From NCBI RefSeq assembly GCF_008369405.1, contig NZ_VSJJ01000004.1:62001-126000 (forward strand): 64,000 nucleotides of DNA, written 5' to 3'. The notes under the pieces were generated by a model. The model made no database searches. It had not been told where the DNA came from and saw nothing but the letters and a program-made list of their open reading frames with translations. Made by a program: the position numbers and the translations under genes. This document shows, one piece after another, positions 36,372 to 45,097 of this stretch (position 1 is the first letter of the stretch; each line of letters starts with the position of its first letter). Source of the stretch: Streptococcus cristatus. GTDB taxonomy: Bacteria > Bacillota > Bacilli > Lactobacillales > Streptococcaceae.

Positions 36372-37335
36372 AATTTTCTTTTTGAAGCATCATCTGTACT
36401 CCCGTCGCTTCATTTTGTCGCTCTTGCTGATTGTATTTTCGATTATGGGGATGTTTGCCTTTATTTTCGAAGACGGACGCAGTCTGCTAGAGTATCAGTT
36501 GCTCTTAGCCTTTCTCCTCGCTAGCTTTTTCTTGGGAATGGACTTAGCTAGCGCCTATAAGGAATACCGCAACCAGCTCTTCTACGCCTCAGGTCGGCCT
36601 CAGACAGCCTTAGAGGCTCTCCTTTCTGAGAAACTGGCTCTTTTGGAAATGGATAAGAAGAACCGTGCGATTGAGGAGAGGGAGAAGTTAAATGACTTGA
36701 TGGACTATTATACGCTCTGGGCTCATCAGATCAAGACGCCTATTGTGGCTAGTTCATTGCTGGTCGGAGAGATTGAGGACAAGAAGGTCAAGAACCAGCT
36801 GGAGCAAGAGCTCTTTAAGATTGAGTCCTATGTGAATATCGTTTTGCAGTACCTTCGTTTGGAGAGTTTTCACGAGGATTTGGTCTTGAAAAAGGAAAAT
36901 GTTGAAGACTTGGTCAAGGAGATTGTCAAGAAGTATGCGATTTTCTTTATCCAAAAGGGCTTGAGCCTCAATCTGCGTGATCTGGACCGAACCATCATCA
37001 CAGATAGGAAGTGGTTCGTCGTTATTTTGGAGCAAGTGCTGTCGAACAGTCTGAAATACACCAGTCAAGGCGGGATTGAGATTTATTTTCAGGAGGATAG
37101 GCTTTATATCAAAGACAGCGGTCTGGGCATTCAAGATGCGGATTTACTACGCGTTTTCGAGCGAGGTTTTTCGGGCTATAATGGTCGCCTGACCCAGCAG
37201 TCGTCTGGCTTAGGACTTTATCTGTCCAAGAAAATCGCAGATGAGCTGGGGCACCAGATTAGCATCGCTTCGCAGGTCGGACAGGGAACGACTGTCATGA
37301 TTCGCTTTTCTGAGAAAAAAATGATATTTGAATAG
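36355..37335 (+). CDS. Intramembrane-sensing histidine kinase, BceS-like
   Basis: The 326-residue kinase has two membrane segments (about 18-38 and 45-62) with only a few residues between them, so it has no sensor domain; such kinases take their signal from a partner ABC transporter. The H-box is WAHQIKTPI, the N-box EQVLSNSLKYT, and G-boxes are KDSGLGI and SSGLGLYLSKK. The partner is most likely the BceAB-like transporter at 38.3-41.0 kb, the second copy at 53.4-56.1 kb, or both. ATG 36355 overlaps the regulator gene; ATG 36361 is also possible. Confidence 0.92.
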   Translation: MDMQDKIFFLKHHLYSRRFILSLLLIVFSIMGMFAFIFEDGRSLLEYQLLLAFLLASFFLGMDLASAYKEYRNQLFYASGRPQTALEALLSEKLALLEMDKKNRAIEEREKLNDLMDYYTLWAHQIKTPIVASSLLVGEIEDKKVKNQLEQELFKIESYVNIVLQYLRLESFHEDLVLKKENVEDLVKEIVKKYAIFFIQKGLSLNLRDLDRTIITDRKWFVVILEQVLSNSLKYTSQGGIEIYFQEDRLYIKDSGLGIQDADLLRVFERGFSGYNGRLTQQSSGLGLYLSKKIADELGHQISIASQVGQGTTVMIRFSEKKMIFE

Positions 37336-37342
37336 GCCAATC

Positions 37343-37416
37343 TTACAAGTTTGTAAGATTGGCAAGTGAAATTGAAAGGTTAGGTTATGGTACCGACCTT
37401 TCTTTTTTTGTAAGAT
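37343..37416 (+). promoter_or_regulatory. BceR-type operator and promoter A (traX-bceAB operon)
   Basis: TTACA-AGTT-TGTAA (37343-37356) matches TNACA-N4-TGTAA inside a 13-bp perfect inverted repeat (37336-37363). TGAAAGGTTA begins 17 nt after the operator end and a -10 TAAGAT begins at 37411. Sites B and C have the same layout. No -35 is evident, as expected for an activated promoter. Confidence 0.75.
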
Positions 37417-37446
37417 AGATGTATAAAGAAGACAAGGAGATACGAA

Positions 37447-38205
37447 ATGAAAACAAGAGGATTGAACGCTTTCCAACTCAAGCTCTTCATGGCCTTTTTA
37501 ATGATTTTTGATCATATTAATAAGATTCCGGGCCTATTACCAACAGGCTGGGACGGGATTTTTCACCTGCTGACCCGTTGCGTAGGCGCTTGGTTTGCCT
37601 TTAGCGCAGTAGAGGGTTTTCTGCATACGCGCAACCGCTTGGCCTACAATGCACGCTTGTTTATCTGGGCGGCTATCATGCAGCTGGGCAATAGCATCTT
37701 GACGCTGTTGTTCCAAGGCAAGGGAATTTATCTTGGCAATAATATTTTTCTTACTCTGGCCTGTGGCCTTCTGGTGCTCAATCTTGTATTTGGATTTTCA
37801 AACAATAGCGGAGCTCCTAAGGATGAGAAGCGCTATTTGCGGCTTGGTGGGGCGGTATTGGTTGGTTTAGCAGGAGTCCTTTTGACAGAAGGTGGGATGA
37901 CCATCATTCCCTTTATGCTGCTTAGCTATATCTTCCGCAATCAGCCTGTCCTCAGAACTCTTTCTTACATTGTCTTGGCCTTTCTGCTCTTTTGTCTGAG
38001 CATTGAAATCTACCCAACCATGGGAGCCACCATTTCGATGATGCTCTACAATTCAGACTGGGCCTTTATTACCGTCTTGCCCTTCCTCCATCTCTACAAT
38101 GGCGAGCGAGGCTATAATGGCAAGTGGGGCAAGTATTTCTTCTATATATTCTATCCAGCCCATCTCTGGATTATCGCACTGATTGCTTATCTGGTGCAGA
38201 GATAA
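37447..38205 (+). CDS. TraX-like membrane protein
   Basis: The 252-residue protein has about eight membrane segments. It opens GLNAFQLKLFMAFLMIFDH, the TraX family signature (a membrane O-acyltransferase-like fold; in conjugative plasmids TraX acetylates pilin), and later has RCVGAWFAF, FYIFYPAHLWI near the C-terminus. ATG at 37447 follows AAGGAGATACGAA. It is the first gene behind BceR-type operator A and is 80 bp before the ABC ATPase, so it is probably co-induced. A role in modifying an envelope target is inference. Confidence 0.82.
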   Translation: MKTRGLNAFQLKLFMAFLMIFDHINKIPGLLPTGWDGIFHLLTRCVGAWFAFSAVEGFLHTRNRLAYNARLFIWAAIMQLGNSILTLLFQGKGIYLGNNIFLTLACGLLVLNLVFGFSNNSGAPKDEKRYLRLGGAVLVGLAGVLLTEGGMTIIPFMLLSYIFRNQPVLRTLSYIVLAFLLFCLSIEIYPTMGATISMMLYNSDWAFITVLPFLHLYNGERGYNGKWGKYFFYIFYPAHLWIIALIAYLVQR

Positions 38206-38285
38206 AAATATTGGCATTTAAAAATTAGTAAAATATGGAAATAAAGCTGTTTCTGTATTAAAATGGAATTATAGAAAAGGAGATC

Positions 38286-39068
38286 ATGATGACCTTATTA
38301 GATGTACAACACGTGAAAAAGATTTATAAAACCCGCTTTCAGGGCAGCCAAGTGGAGGCGCTGAAGGACATTCACTTTACAGTAGAGAAAGGCGAATATG
38401 TCGCTATCATGGGAGAATCAGGCTCTGGGAAGTCCACTCTGCTTAACATCTTAGCTATGCTGGACAAGCCGACCGAAGGCCGTGTTTTCCTTAATGGAAC
38501 TGACACGGCAACCATCAAAAATAGCCAAGCTTCCAGCTTCCGTCGGGAGAAATTAGGCTTTGTATTTCAAGATTTTAATCTGCTGGATACCCTATCGGTC
38601 AAGGATAACATTCTCTTGCCTCTGGTTCTCTCTCGCCGTTCCATTACCGAAATGATGAAAAAACTTGTTACGACCTGCAATGAGCTGGGAATTAACAAAC
38701 TTCAAGAGAAGTTCCCTTATGAAATTTCTGGTGGTCAGAAGCAACGGGTTGCAGTAGCCCGTGCCATCATCACAGAGCCTGAGATTTTGCTGGCGGATGA
38801 GCCGACGGGAGCCTTGGATTCCAAGTCTTCAGCTGCTCTTTTGGATGTCTTTGACGATATCAATGACCGTGGCCAGACCATTCTCATGGTGACTCACTCG
38901 ACTTCAGCTGCCAGTCGGGCCAAGCGGGTGCTCTTTATCAAGGATGGAATTCTTTACAATCAAATCTTCCGTGGCAACAAGACCGAGCGGCAGATGTTCC
39001 AAGAGATTTCCGATACATTGACGGTCATGGCAAGTGAGGTGGGCGATTATGTTCAAACTAACGAGTAA
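38286..39068 (+). CDS. BceA-like ABC transporter ATPase (copy 1)
   Basis: The 260-residue ATPase has Walker A GESGSGKST, Q-loop VFQDFNLLD, signature SGGQKQR, Walker B ILLADEP and H-loop VTHS. It pairs with the 10-segment permease that follows, as a bacitracin/peptide-type resistance transporter that flips or frees lipid II-cycle targets and signals to an intramembrane-sensing kinase. The start is ATG 38286 or ATG 38289 after AAAAGGAGATC. Apart from its C-terminal tail it differs at only two residues from the copy at 53361 (SITEMMKK versus PITEMMQK). Confidence 0.93.
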   Translation: MMTLLDVQHVKKIYKTRFQGSQVEALKDIHFTVEKGEYVAIMGESGSGKSTLLNILAMLDKPTEGRVFLNGTDTATIKNSQASSFRREKLGFVFQDFNLLDTLSVKDNILLPLVLSRRSITEMMKKLVTTCNELGINKLQEKFPYEISGGQKQRVAVARAIITEPEILLADEPTGALDSKSSAALLDVFDDINDRGQTILMVTHSTSAASRAKRVLFIKDGILYNQIFRGNKTERQMFQEISDTLTVMASEVGDYVQTNE

Positions 39069-41049
39069 ACTGGCCTTGTCAAATCTGATCAAAAATCGCA
39101 GTTTGTATTATCCGTTTGCTTTGGCGACGGTACTGGCAACAGCGATTTTGTATAGTTTTGTCTCACTGGCTCATAGCCCCAATATGGAGACCTCTTATGG
39201 TGGTACAGCAGCTCGCATGACCTTGCAGTTTGGTATCCATGTCATTCAGATTGCAGTGCTCATCCTCATTACTTATGCTAATAGCTTTGTCATGAAGAAC
39301 CGCTCACGGGAGCTCGGTGTTTATAGCGTGCTGGGGATGGAAAAGCGCCACCTGCTAGTCATGACCTTCTTTGAACTCTGTGTCTTTTATCTGGGCACGG
39401 TCGGTCTGGGGGTCTTGTCTGGCTTAGCTTTGGACAAGATGCTTTACGCAGTCCTTTTGAAATTGATGGGAATGCCGGCAGTTCTTGCCTCGACCTTCCA
39501 ATGGCAGAATGTTTGGATGACACTGGCCAGTCTAGGTGTCGCTTTTGCGGTGATATTGTTGCTCAATTCTCTGCGTCTTCTACGCTATAGCTCTCTTAAT
39601 CTGATGAAAGAAAAGAAAGCAGGCGAGAAGAAGGGACGCTTCCTTTTGCTGCAAACCTTGCTGGGGCTCTTGCTCATGGGTGTGGCTTATTACATGGCTT
39701 TGACCGTTACCAAACCTGTCGCTGCTATCGGCAATTTCTTTATAGCCGTGATTATGGTTATCCTAGCAACTTATCTTCTTTTTAATGCAGGTTCGATTAC
39801 ACTATTGCAATTTCTCAAAAAGCGAAAAGGCTACTACTACAAAACGCAGAATTTCATTTCTGTTTCCAATCTCATCTCGCGGATGCGTAAAAATGCAGCG
39901 GGCTTGGCAACTATCTCCATTCTATCTACCATGCTCCTCGTGACTCTGGTTGGTACAATCAATATCTATGTTGGAGGTCAGGATTATATTACCACCTTGC
40001 ATCCAAAGGATTATAATGTCAGCGTCGTCCTGCCGACATCAACTGATCAGACTGAAACACTGTTGGACAAGGTCCAGCAAGTCGCTCAGGAAACAGGGCT
40101 GAAGAAGCCAAGCTATACTACCTATCTCTACCAATCGGCCTTCATCATGAAACTGGCTGGAAATGATATCACTGTTCCAATGCAAGGCGAGCTGGATTCG
40201 GATCCAAGTATCTTGACCAAGTCTGCGGGCACGATTACGGTCATCAATCGTCAGGATTATGAAAAAATGACAGGGAAAAAGATAGATTTGGCAGACGATG
40301 AAACTCTTGTCTATGGAAAAAATGTTTCCCTAAATAAGGACCAGCCTCTCCGAGTGAATGGCAAGGACTGGAAGATTAAGCAGATTTTACCGTCGAATTT
40401 CACGCATGGGAAAATCCCTAATCCAAACGATGTGGCCATGGAGCAGGGGCTCTATATGGTAGTCAATGATAGTAAAGCGGTTGGTCTCAATGTGGCTCAT
40501 TACTATTACATTGGAATTGCTTCAGATACTAAAGGCAGTAAAAAGTTTGTCGAGCAAGTCCAGCTGGCGTTGAGAGATACTTTGGATCAGGAACAGGCCC
40601 AAGATGGTAGCTACGCAATGGCCAGTGACCGTCATAGCGCAGAAAAGAGCTATCAGGAACTTACTGGAACCTTACTCTTCATTGGTGTCTTCCTCTCCGT
40701 TATCTTCCTCCTAGGAGCTGTTCTCGTGATTTACTACAAGCAAATCTCTGAAGGCTATGAAGACCGTGATGGCTTTATCATCTTGCAAAAGGTCGGCCTA
40801 GATGAAAAGCAGACTAGAAGTACCATTCGCAAGCAGATTTTGACTGTTTTCTTCCTACCTCTCATCTTTGCTTTTCTACATATAGCAGCAGTCTTTCATA
40901 TGCTGCGCTTGATTGTTGCCCTATTGGGTGTGACCAATCTTCCTCTCTTAATCCAGACAACACTTGCAACTTGCGGCGTCTTCCTCCTGACCTATATTTT
41001 AGTATTCTTACTAACTTCCCGCAGTTACCGCAAGATTGTCGCCCGCTAA
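39049..41049 (+). CDS. BceB-like permease (FtsX family), copy 1
   Basis: The 666-residue permease has an N-terminal helix, FtsX-type membrane clusters with a large extracytoplasmic domain between segments seven and eight (about 325-540, beginning NIYVGGQDYITTLHP), and ends with ISEGYEDRDGFIILQKVGLDEKQ before the last three helices. This topology is the mark of Bce-type transporters, where the large domain helps set drug specificity. ATG 39049 follows GAGGTGGGCGATT and overlaps the ATPase gene by 20 bp. A terminator is at 41055. Confidence 0.92.
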   Translation: MFKLTSKLALSNLIKNRSLYYPFALATVLATAILYSFVSLAHSPNMETSYGGTAARMTLQFGIHVIQIAVLILITYANSFVMKNRSRELGVYSVLGMEKRHLLVMTFFELCVFYLGTVGLGVLSGLALDKMLYAVLLKLMGMPAVLASTFQWQNVWMTLASLGVAFAVILLLNSLRLLRYSSLNLMKEKKAGEKKGRFLLLQTLLGLLLMGVAYYMALTVTKPVAAIGNFFIAVIMVILATYLLFNAGSITLLQFLKKRKGYYYKTQNFISVSNLISRMRKNAAGLATISILSTMLLVTLVGTINIYVGGQDYITTLHPKDYNVSVVLPTSTDQTETLLDKVQQVAQETGLKKPSYTTYLYQSAFIMKLAGNDITVPMQGELDSDPSILTKSAGTITVINRQDYEKMTGKKIDLADDETLVYGKNVSLNKDQPLRVNGKDWKIKQILPSNFTHGKIPNPNDVAMEQGLYMVVNDSKAVGLNVAHYYYIGIASDTKGSKKFVEQVQLALRDTLDQEQAQDGSYAMASDRHSAEKSYQELTGTLLFIGVFLSVIFLLGAVLVIYYKQISEGYEDRDGFIILQKVGLDEKQTRSTIRKQILTVFFLPLIFAFLHIAAVFHMLRLIVALLGVTNLPLLIQTTLATCGVFLLTYILVFLLTSRSYRKIVAR

Positions 41050-41054
41050 TAAGT

Positions 41055-41083
41055 TTCCCTGACCTTTGGTCGGGGATTTTTTG
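41055..41083 (+). terminator. Terminator of the traX-bceAB operon
   Basis: CCCTGACC and GGTCGGGG pair around TTT, followed by ATTTTTT. Confidence 0.85.
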
Positions 41084-41196
41084 ATGTCTGGAATTTTACC
41101 ATTCATCTCCCTCATTTTACCGCTTGTCCAAAAAGCCGAGATTTTTCAAAAAAGACTTGTTATCATAGTCTCAGAAGTTAAGACAGGAGGAAAATC

Positions 41197-42063
41197 ATGT
41201 TAGTAGAAACGAAAAATCTAACCAAAGTTTATGGAGACAAGGTGGCTGTCAATGGTCTCGATATTCAGATTGAGAGAGGTAGTTTTACAGCAATTCTAGG
41301 GCCTAATGGAGCGGGTAAGTCGACAACGATTCAGATGTTGATTGGACTCTTGCAGCCGACATCAGGACAAATCACTTATGCAGAACAAACCAAGCTGGGT
41401 GTGGTCTTTCAAAACAGTGTGCTAGATGCCAATTTGACAGTAGTTGAAAATCTGCAAATCCGTGCCAAGCAGTACAAGCAGGTGGAGACTGGTAAGATTG
41501 AGAAATTAATCGAGCAGCTGGGGCTGACTAGCTTTGCCAAACAGCGCTACGGGACACTTTCTGGCGGACAAAAGCGACGGGTAGACATTGCGCGAGCCTT
41601 GCTCAATAGCCCCGACTTGCTTTTTCTGGATGAGCCGACGACGGGCTTGGATATCCAGACCAGAGAAAGCATCTGGAAGCTGCTCAAAGACTTGCAGCAG
41701 AAGGAAAACATGACCGTAGTCCTGACTACCCACTATCTCAATGAAGCCGATGATGCGGATAAGATTTACACCGTAGATCATGGTCAAGTCATTGCGCAAG
41801 GCTCTGCTGATCAGATCAAGGAGCGCTATGCCCGCAATGTTTTGCGAATTTTGACCTCAGATTCAGAGGACTTGAAGGCTGCTTTGCTGACTAGCTGTGA
41901 ATGGGAGCAAGGCAAGGAGAATGAGTTTTTCTTTTATCCTGAGACGACGAAGGAAGCATTGGATTTGCTGAGCCAGATTGGCTCCTATATTGAACAATTT
42001 GAATTTCAAGCAGGGACGATGGACGATGCCTTTATGGCACTGACAGGAAGAGAGGTACGCTAA
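41197..42063 (+). CDS. ABC-2-type exporter ATPase
   Basis: The 288-residue ATPase has Walker A GPNGAGKST, Q-loop VFQNSVLD, signature LSGGQKRR, Walker B LLFLDEPT, H-loop LTTHYL, and the C-terminal accessory part seen in drug/lipid exporters of the NatA/CcmA type. It joins the permease at 42064 without a gap. The four-gene unit with a LytTR regulator and a DUF3021 protein suggests that the exporter is controlled in cis. The substrate is unknown. Confidence 0.92.
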   Translation: MLVETKNLTKVYGDKVAVNGLDIQIERGSFTAILGPNGAGKSTTIQMLIGLLQPTSGQITYAEQTKLGVVFQNSVLDANLTVVENLQIRAKQYKQVETGKIEKLIEQLGLTSFAKQRYGTLSGGQKRRVDIARALLNSPDLLFLDEPTTGLDIQTRESIWKLLKDLQQKENMTVVLTTHYLNEADDADKIYTVDHGQVIAQGSADQIKERYARNVLRILTSDSEDLKAALLTSCEWEQGKENEFFFYPETTKEALDLLSQIGSYIEQFEFQAGTMDDAFMALTGREVR

Positions 42064-42927
42064 ATGTTAATGTTGATCAAACGAAATTTTTTACTCTATT
42101 TCCGCAATCATAGTGGGGTGATTCTATCTCTCTTTGGCGCCATTATTCCCTTTGTTTTATATCTGGTTTTTCTAAAGAACAACATGAAAGGCTCTTGGTC
42201 AGACAGTAGCCATGCGACGGAGTTGCTCGACTTCTGGTTAATTAGCGGAACACTAGCTGTCACCGCCTTGACAACTACCCTATCAGCTTTTTCACAACAA
42301 ACTGAGGACCGAGAAAGAAAGGTGACTGCCGACCTCTTTATCACAGATTTAGGGCAATGGGGCTTGCGATTTAGCTACTTAATCAGTGCCTTTGTGATTG
42401 GCTTTGTCATGCAAGTCTTCATGTTTGCCGTCATGCTGACCTACTTTATCCTAGCGGACAAGATTTCCTTTGACTGGGAGCTGCTTCCCCAGCTGATCTG
42501 CCTCATGATGCTCAATAGCCTGCTAGCAAGTCTCCTCAATGCGCTAGTTGTTCCTTATTTCAAATCGGTGAATTCCTTGGGGCAATACGCAACGGTCATC
42601 GGTGCCACCTCTGGTTTTCTAGTGGGAACCTATATTCCGATTGGGACTTTGCCCAGCCTTGCCCAAAATCTCATGAAAGTGACTCCCTCAACCTACATGG
42701 CTTCCCTCTTCAGACAAGTCCTGATGAAGGATTCTCTGACAGAAGTTTTTGCGGATCAGAGCCAGCTCCAGCAAGAATTTGAGAATCTCCTAGGTATCCG
42801 TATCGAATGGCAAAAGCTCTTGACAAGCCAAGAAACATACTATATAGTTGGAGTAGTGCTCACGGTAGCGGCCCTGTTCTGGCTAGGTCAAAATTGGCTG
42901 CTGAATCGACGGATGAGCTTCAAGTAA
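42064..42927 (+). CDS. ABC-2-type exporter permease
   Basis: The 287-residue protein has about six membrane segments with the ABC-2 arrangement: GVILSLFGAIIPFVLYLVFLK at the N-terminus, then VIGATSGFLVGTYIPIGTLP and the late VTPSTYMASLFRQ region typical of the family. It follows the ATPase stop directly. No transmembrane charges or motifs indicate the substrate. Confidence 0.9.
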   Translation: MLMLIKRNFLLYFRNHSGVILSLFGAIIPFVLYLVFLKNNMKGSWSDSSHATELLDFWLISGTLAVTALTTTLSAFSQQTEDRERKVTADLFITDLGQWGLRFSYLISAFVIGFVMQVFMFAVMLTYFILADKISFDWELLPQLICLMMLNSLLASLLNALVVPYFKSVNSLGQYATVIGATSGFLVGTYIPIGTLPSLAQNLMKVTPSTYMASLFRQVLMKDSLTEVFADQSQLQQEFENLLGIRIEWQKLLTSQETYYIVGVVLTVAALFWLGQNWLLNRRMSFK

Positions 42928-42947
42928 AGAAAGTAGGAGGCTTAGGT

Positions 42948-43403
42948 TTGCAGACAAGATTTGAAGAAGATACTCAGATTTCTTCCCAAGACCCGCTGGT
43001 CGTCGTGAAAGCGGATCAGTTGGTTGGTGAGGCCAAGGCTGTCCTAGATTATTTGGAAAACTTCAAGGCTGGACCAAGTGGTGTCCTGCCTATTAAGTCG
43101 GATGATAAGCTGGTCATGCTCAAGACGGAAGACATTATCCTGGCCGATATTAATCAGACAACCCTGATGATTTACAGTACCGAGGGCGTTTACACAACGA
43201 CAGAAACGCTGACTCGTTTTCAAAATCGTCTCAATAGTCGCAATTTCATTCAGGTGTCGCGGCATGCAGTCATTAACATCGATCATCTGGAATCCTTGTC
43301 GGATAGCTTCTCGGGTAATATGACTGCCAAGCTGACCAATCAGCTCAAAACCGATGTCAGTCGCCGCTATGTCAAGCTGCTTATGGACTATTTGGGAATT
43401 TAG
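42948..43403 (+). CDS. LytTR-family DNA-binding regulator without receiver domain
   Basis: The 151-residue protein has a short N-terminal part and a C-terminal LytTR domain (about 50-150) with VMLKTEDIILADIN, TTETLTRFQNRL, RNFIQVSRHAVINIDHLES and the closing RRYVKLLMDYLGI. The start is TTG 42948 with GGAGG 7 nt upstream; the longer frame from 42807 overlaps the permease. In LytTR regulatory systems such a regulator is paired with a membrane protein that holds it inactive; here the partner would be the DUF3021 protein. Confidence 0.9.
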   Translation: MQTRFEEDTQISSQDPLVVVKADQLVGEAKAVLDYLENFKAGPSGVLPIKSDDKLVMLKTEDIILADINQTTLMIYSTEGVYTTTETLTRFQNRLNSRNFIQVSRHAVINIDHLESLSDSFSGNMTAKLTNQLKTDVSRRYVKLLMDYLGI

Positions 43404-43413
43404 GAGAAAAATT

Positions 43414-43815
43414 ATGACCTTTAAAAAAATTCTTATCGGTATGCAGGATGGTCTGAGAACAGGTAGCTTGGTCTTTCTGCTGGTAGGCCTGTTCTCGGGA
43501 AAAACATTTTCGTTGACTCCTAGCTCTATTCTCAGTGTCCTCCTTGTCAGCGCCTTAATCGGAGTAGCAAGCTATATTTTTGATGCGACAGATCGCTTTC
43601 CGTTTCCTTTCCTACTTTTCTGCCACTTTGTAGTGACTGCAACTATCGTTTGTTTGGCCATGATCTGCAATGACTGGGGAAGTATGCTTTTCGGCTGGTT
43701 CTTCTGGCTAAACTTTATTTTGATTTACCTCTTGGTTTGGTTTCTTGTTTCTATCGATTCGATGATCAAAACCAAGAAAATCAACGAGGCCTTGAAAAAT
43801 CGTAGAAAACACTAA
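43414..43815 (+). CDS. DUF3021 membrane protein, probable LytTR partner
   Basis: The 133-residue protein has four hydrophobic segments (about 15-33, 40-58, 70-92 and 97-120) and a basic tail. DUF3021 proteins are found next to LytTR regulators in streptococci and lactococci, and in studied LytTR regulatory systems the small membrane partner inhibits the regulator. ATG 43414 follows GGAGAAAAATT and gives MTFKKILIGMQDG; the ORF start at 43354 overlaps the regulator by 50 bp and lacks an RBS. Confidence 0.85.
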   Translation: MTFKKILIGMQDGLRTGSLVFLLVGLFSGKTFSLTPSSILSVLLVSALIGVASYIFDATDRFPFPFLLFCHFVVTATIVCLAMICNDWGSMLFGWFFWLNFILIYLLVWFLVSIDSMIKTKKINEALKNRRKH

Positions 43816-43829
43816 TGTATCCAAGACGC

Positions 43830-43866
43830 AAGCAAGTTTAACGAGACCTTGCTTGTTTTTTTATTT
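43830..43866 (+). terminator. Terminator of the ABC-LytTR-DUF3021 operon
   Basis: AAGCAAG and CTTGCTT pair around an 11-nt loop and run into GTTTTTTT. Confidence 0.8.
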
Positions 43867-43926
43867 AACAAAGGAGCTATTATCTCAAACTGCCGTCTTC
43901 CTTTCAAAGTTCGATTTCCGCCTTTC

Positions 43927-43983
43927 TTGACAAAGATTTTTTAAGTGTTATAATATGAATGAACAGAAAATAAAATTCATTCA
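43927..43983 (+). promoter_or_regulatory. tetR promoter and operator 1
   Basis: TTGACA (43927-43932), a 16-nt spacer and TATAAT (43949-43954). A 28-bp inverted repeat, TGAATGAAC...ATTCATTCA (43956-43983), overlaps the predicted start. The arms equal those of operators at 44592 and 44693, so autorepression is likely. Confidence 0.8.
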
Positions 43984-43998
43984 GGGCAGGAGAGAGTC

Positions 43999-44565
43999 AT
44001 GGACAAAAAAGCTGAATTATTGGCTGAGGCTAGGCAGGTGTTTGCTGAGAAAGGCTATAAAAAGACAAATATTTCAGATATTACCAAGCGTGCCCGCATG
44101 GCTGTTGGCTCCTTTTATAAGTATTATGAGTCCAAGGAAGCTATTTTTTTAGAGGTTTATGTAGCTGAAAATAACCGCATACGTGAGGAAACCATGCAGC
44201 GCGTGGATTGGCAGGGTGAGCCTGAAGCAGTCGTTGAGCAGCTTTTTGCAGTCACTTTTGAATTGATTTCACCCAATAAAATTCTGGCTGAGTGGAACAA
44301 GCCCGGCATTTCTCAGATCTTGCACGACTACTATAATCAAGATGCTGGCCGCGCGGCCAATGCCTTTCATAAGTTTCTGATTCAGACTTTCAGCCAGCGC
44401 TTGCAAGAGAAGGGCTTTTCTCAAGAGGAAGTCGCCCAAATCATGAAGGCTTATGATTTGATCTACTACATTGACATGCATGTGACAGAACAGGATTTTC
44501 CAGGCTATTTTGAGAGTATCGAGACCTTGGTGAAATATTTTTTAAAGGGAATTTTTGCTAAATAA
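43999..44565 (+). CDS. TetR-family transcriptional regulator
   Basis: The 188-residue repressor has an N-terminal helix-turn-helix: ARQVFAEKGYKKTNISDITKRARMAVGSFYKYYESKEA (given here as residues 9-47 in outline, with the recognition helix in VGSFYKYY). The ligand domain is helical. ATG 43999 follows CAGGAGAGAGTC. Three identical-arm operators flank the gene, one upstream and two downstream before a small membrane protein, so it likely controls itself and that gene. The ligand is unknown. Confidence 0.92.
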   Translation: MDKKAELLAEARQVFAEKGYKKTNISDITKRARMAVGSFYKYYESKEAIFLEVYVAENNRIREETMQRVDWQGEPEAVVEQLFAVTFELISPNKILAEWNKPGISQILHDYYNQDAGRAANAFHKFLIQTFSQRLQEKGFSQEEVAQIMKAYDLIYYIDMHVTEQDFPGYFESIETLVKYFLKGIFAK

Positions 44566-44591
44566 AAATTTTCTTTTCTTAGAAGATAATG

Positions 44592-44619
44592 TGAATGAAT
44601 TTATAAAAGTATTCATTCA
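44592..44619 (+). promoter_or_regulatory. TetR operator 2
   Basis: 28-bp inverted repeat with 9-bp arms TGAATGAAT and ATTCATTCA and a 10-nt spacer. An AAAGGAGGT Shine-Dalgarno follows at once. Confidence 0.75.
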
Positions 44620-44692
44620 ATAAAGGAGGTGGATTTGTGTGATATAGAATCTCATGTGGAAGTGAATTGGAAAAAATTTTTTTGAAAAGGCG

Positions 44693-44720
44693 TGAATGAA
44701 TATTAAAATCTATTCATTCA
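44693..44720 (+). promoter_or_regulatory. TetR operator 3
   Basis: 28-bp inverted repeat with the same 9-bp arms and a different spacer. It ends 20 bp before the small membrane protein start. Confidence 0.8.
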
Positions 44721-44740
44721 AATAGGGAAGTGAGGAAATA

Positions 44741-45088
44741 ATGATGAAACAAGGTGGAATGGTGTTGAGTGGAAGGACTATTTTGGGAGTTTGCCTAGTT
44801 GTGATTGATATTTTGACCCTTGGTTATGGTGGGGTGGAATTTGGCTTTGGCCTAAGTTTAGGCTTTCAGTCTTTTCTGATTGGTGGCCTCCTTTGTATCT
44901 TGCTTGGATTGCTTGTAATGCCAGGCGTGGCGGTAGCTGTCAAGCTGGCAGTCTTGGCCTTGACGGTGATCAGTATTTTGCTCTATATTCACAGTATGCC
45001 TGATTTGGCAATTCTCTTACAACTGATATCGGATGTGGCTGTTGTAGGCTTTGTTGCTTTTCTGGCAGTGCTTCTTTTGAGAAAGTAG
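44741..45088 (+). CDS. Small membrane protein under TetR control
   Basis: The 115-residue protein has four hydrophobic segments (about 11-30, 40-60, 62-82 and 88-113) and almost no charged residues, ending LLLRK. I recognise no family. ATG 44741 follows AAGTGAGGAAATA. Operators 2 and 3 sit upstream, and nrdI follows by 9 bp, so both may be induced when the TetR protein releases. Confidence 0.65.
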   Translation: MMKQGGMVLSGRTILGVCLVVIDILTLGYGGVEFGFGLSLGFQSFLIGGLLCILLGLLVMPGVAVAVKLAVLALTVISILLYIHSMPDLAILLQLISDVAVVGFVAFLAVLLLRK

Positions 45089-45097
45089 GGAGAGGAA

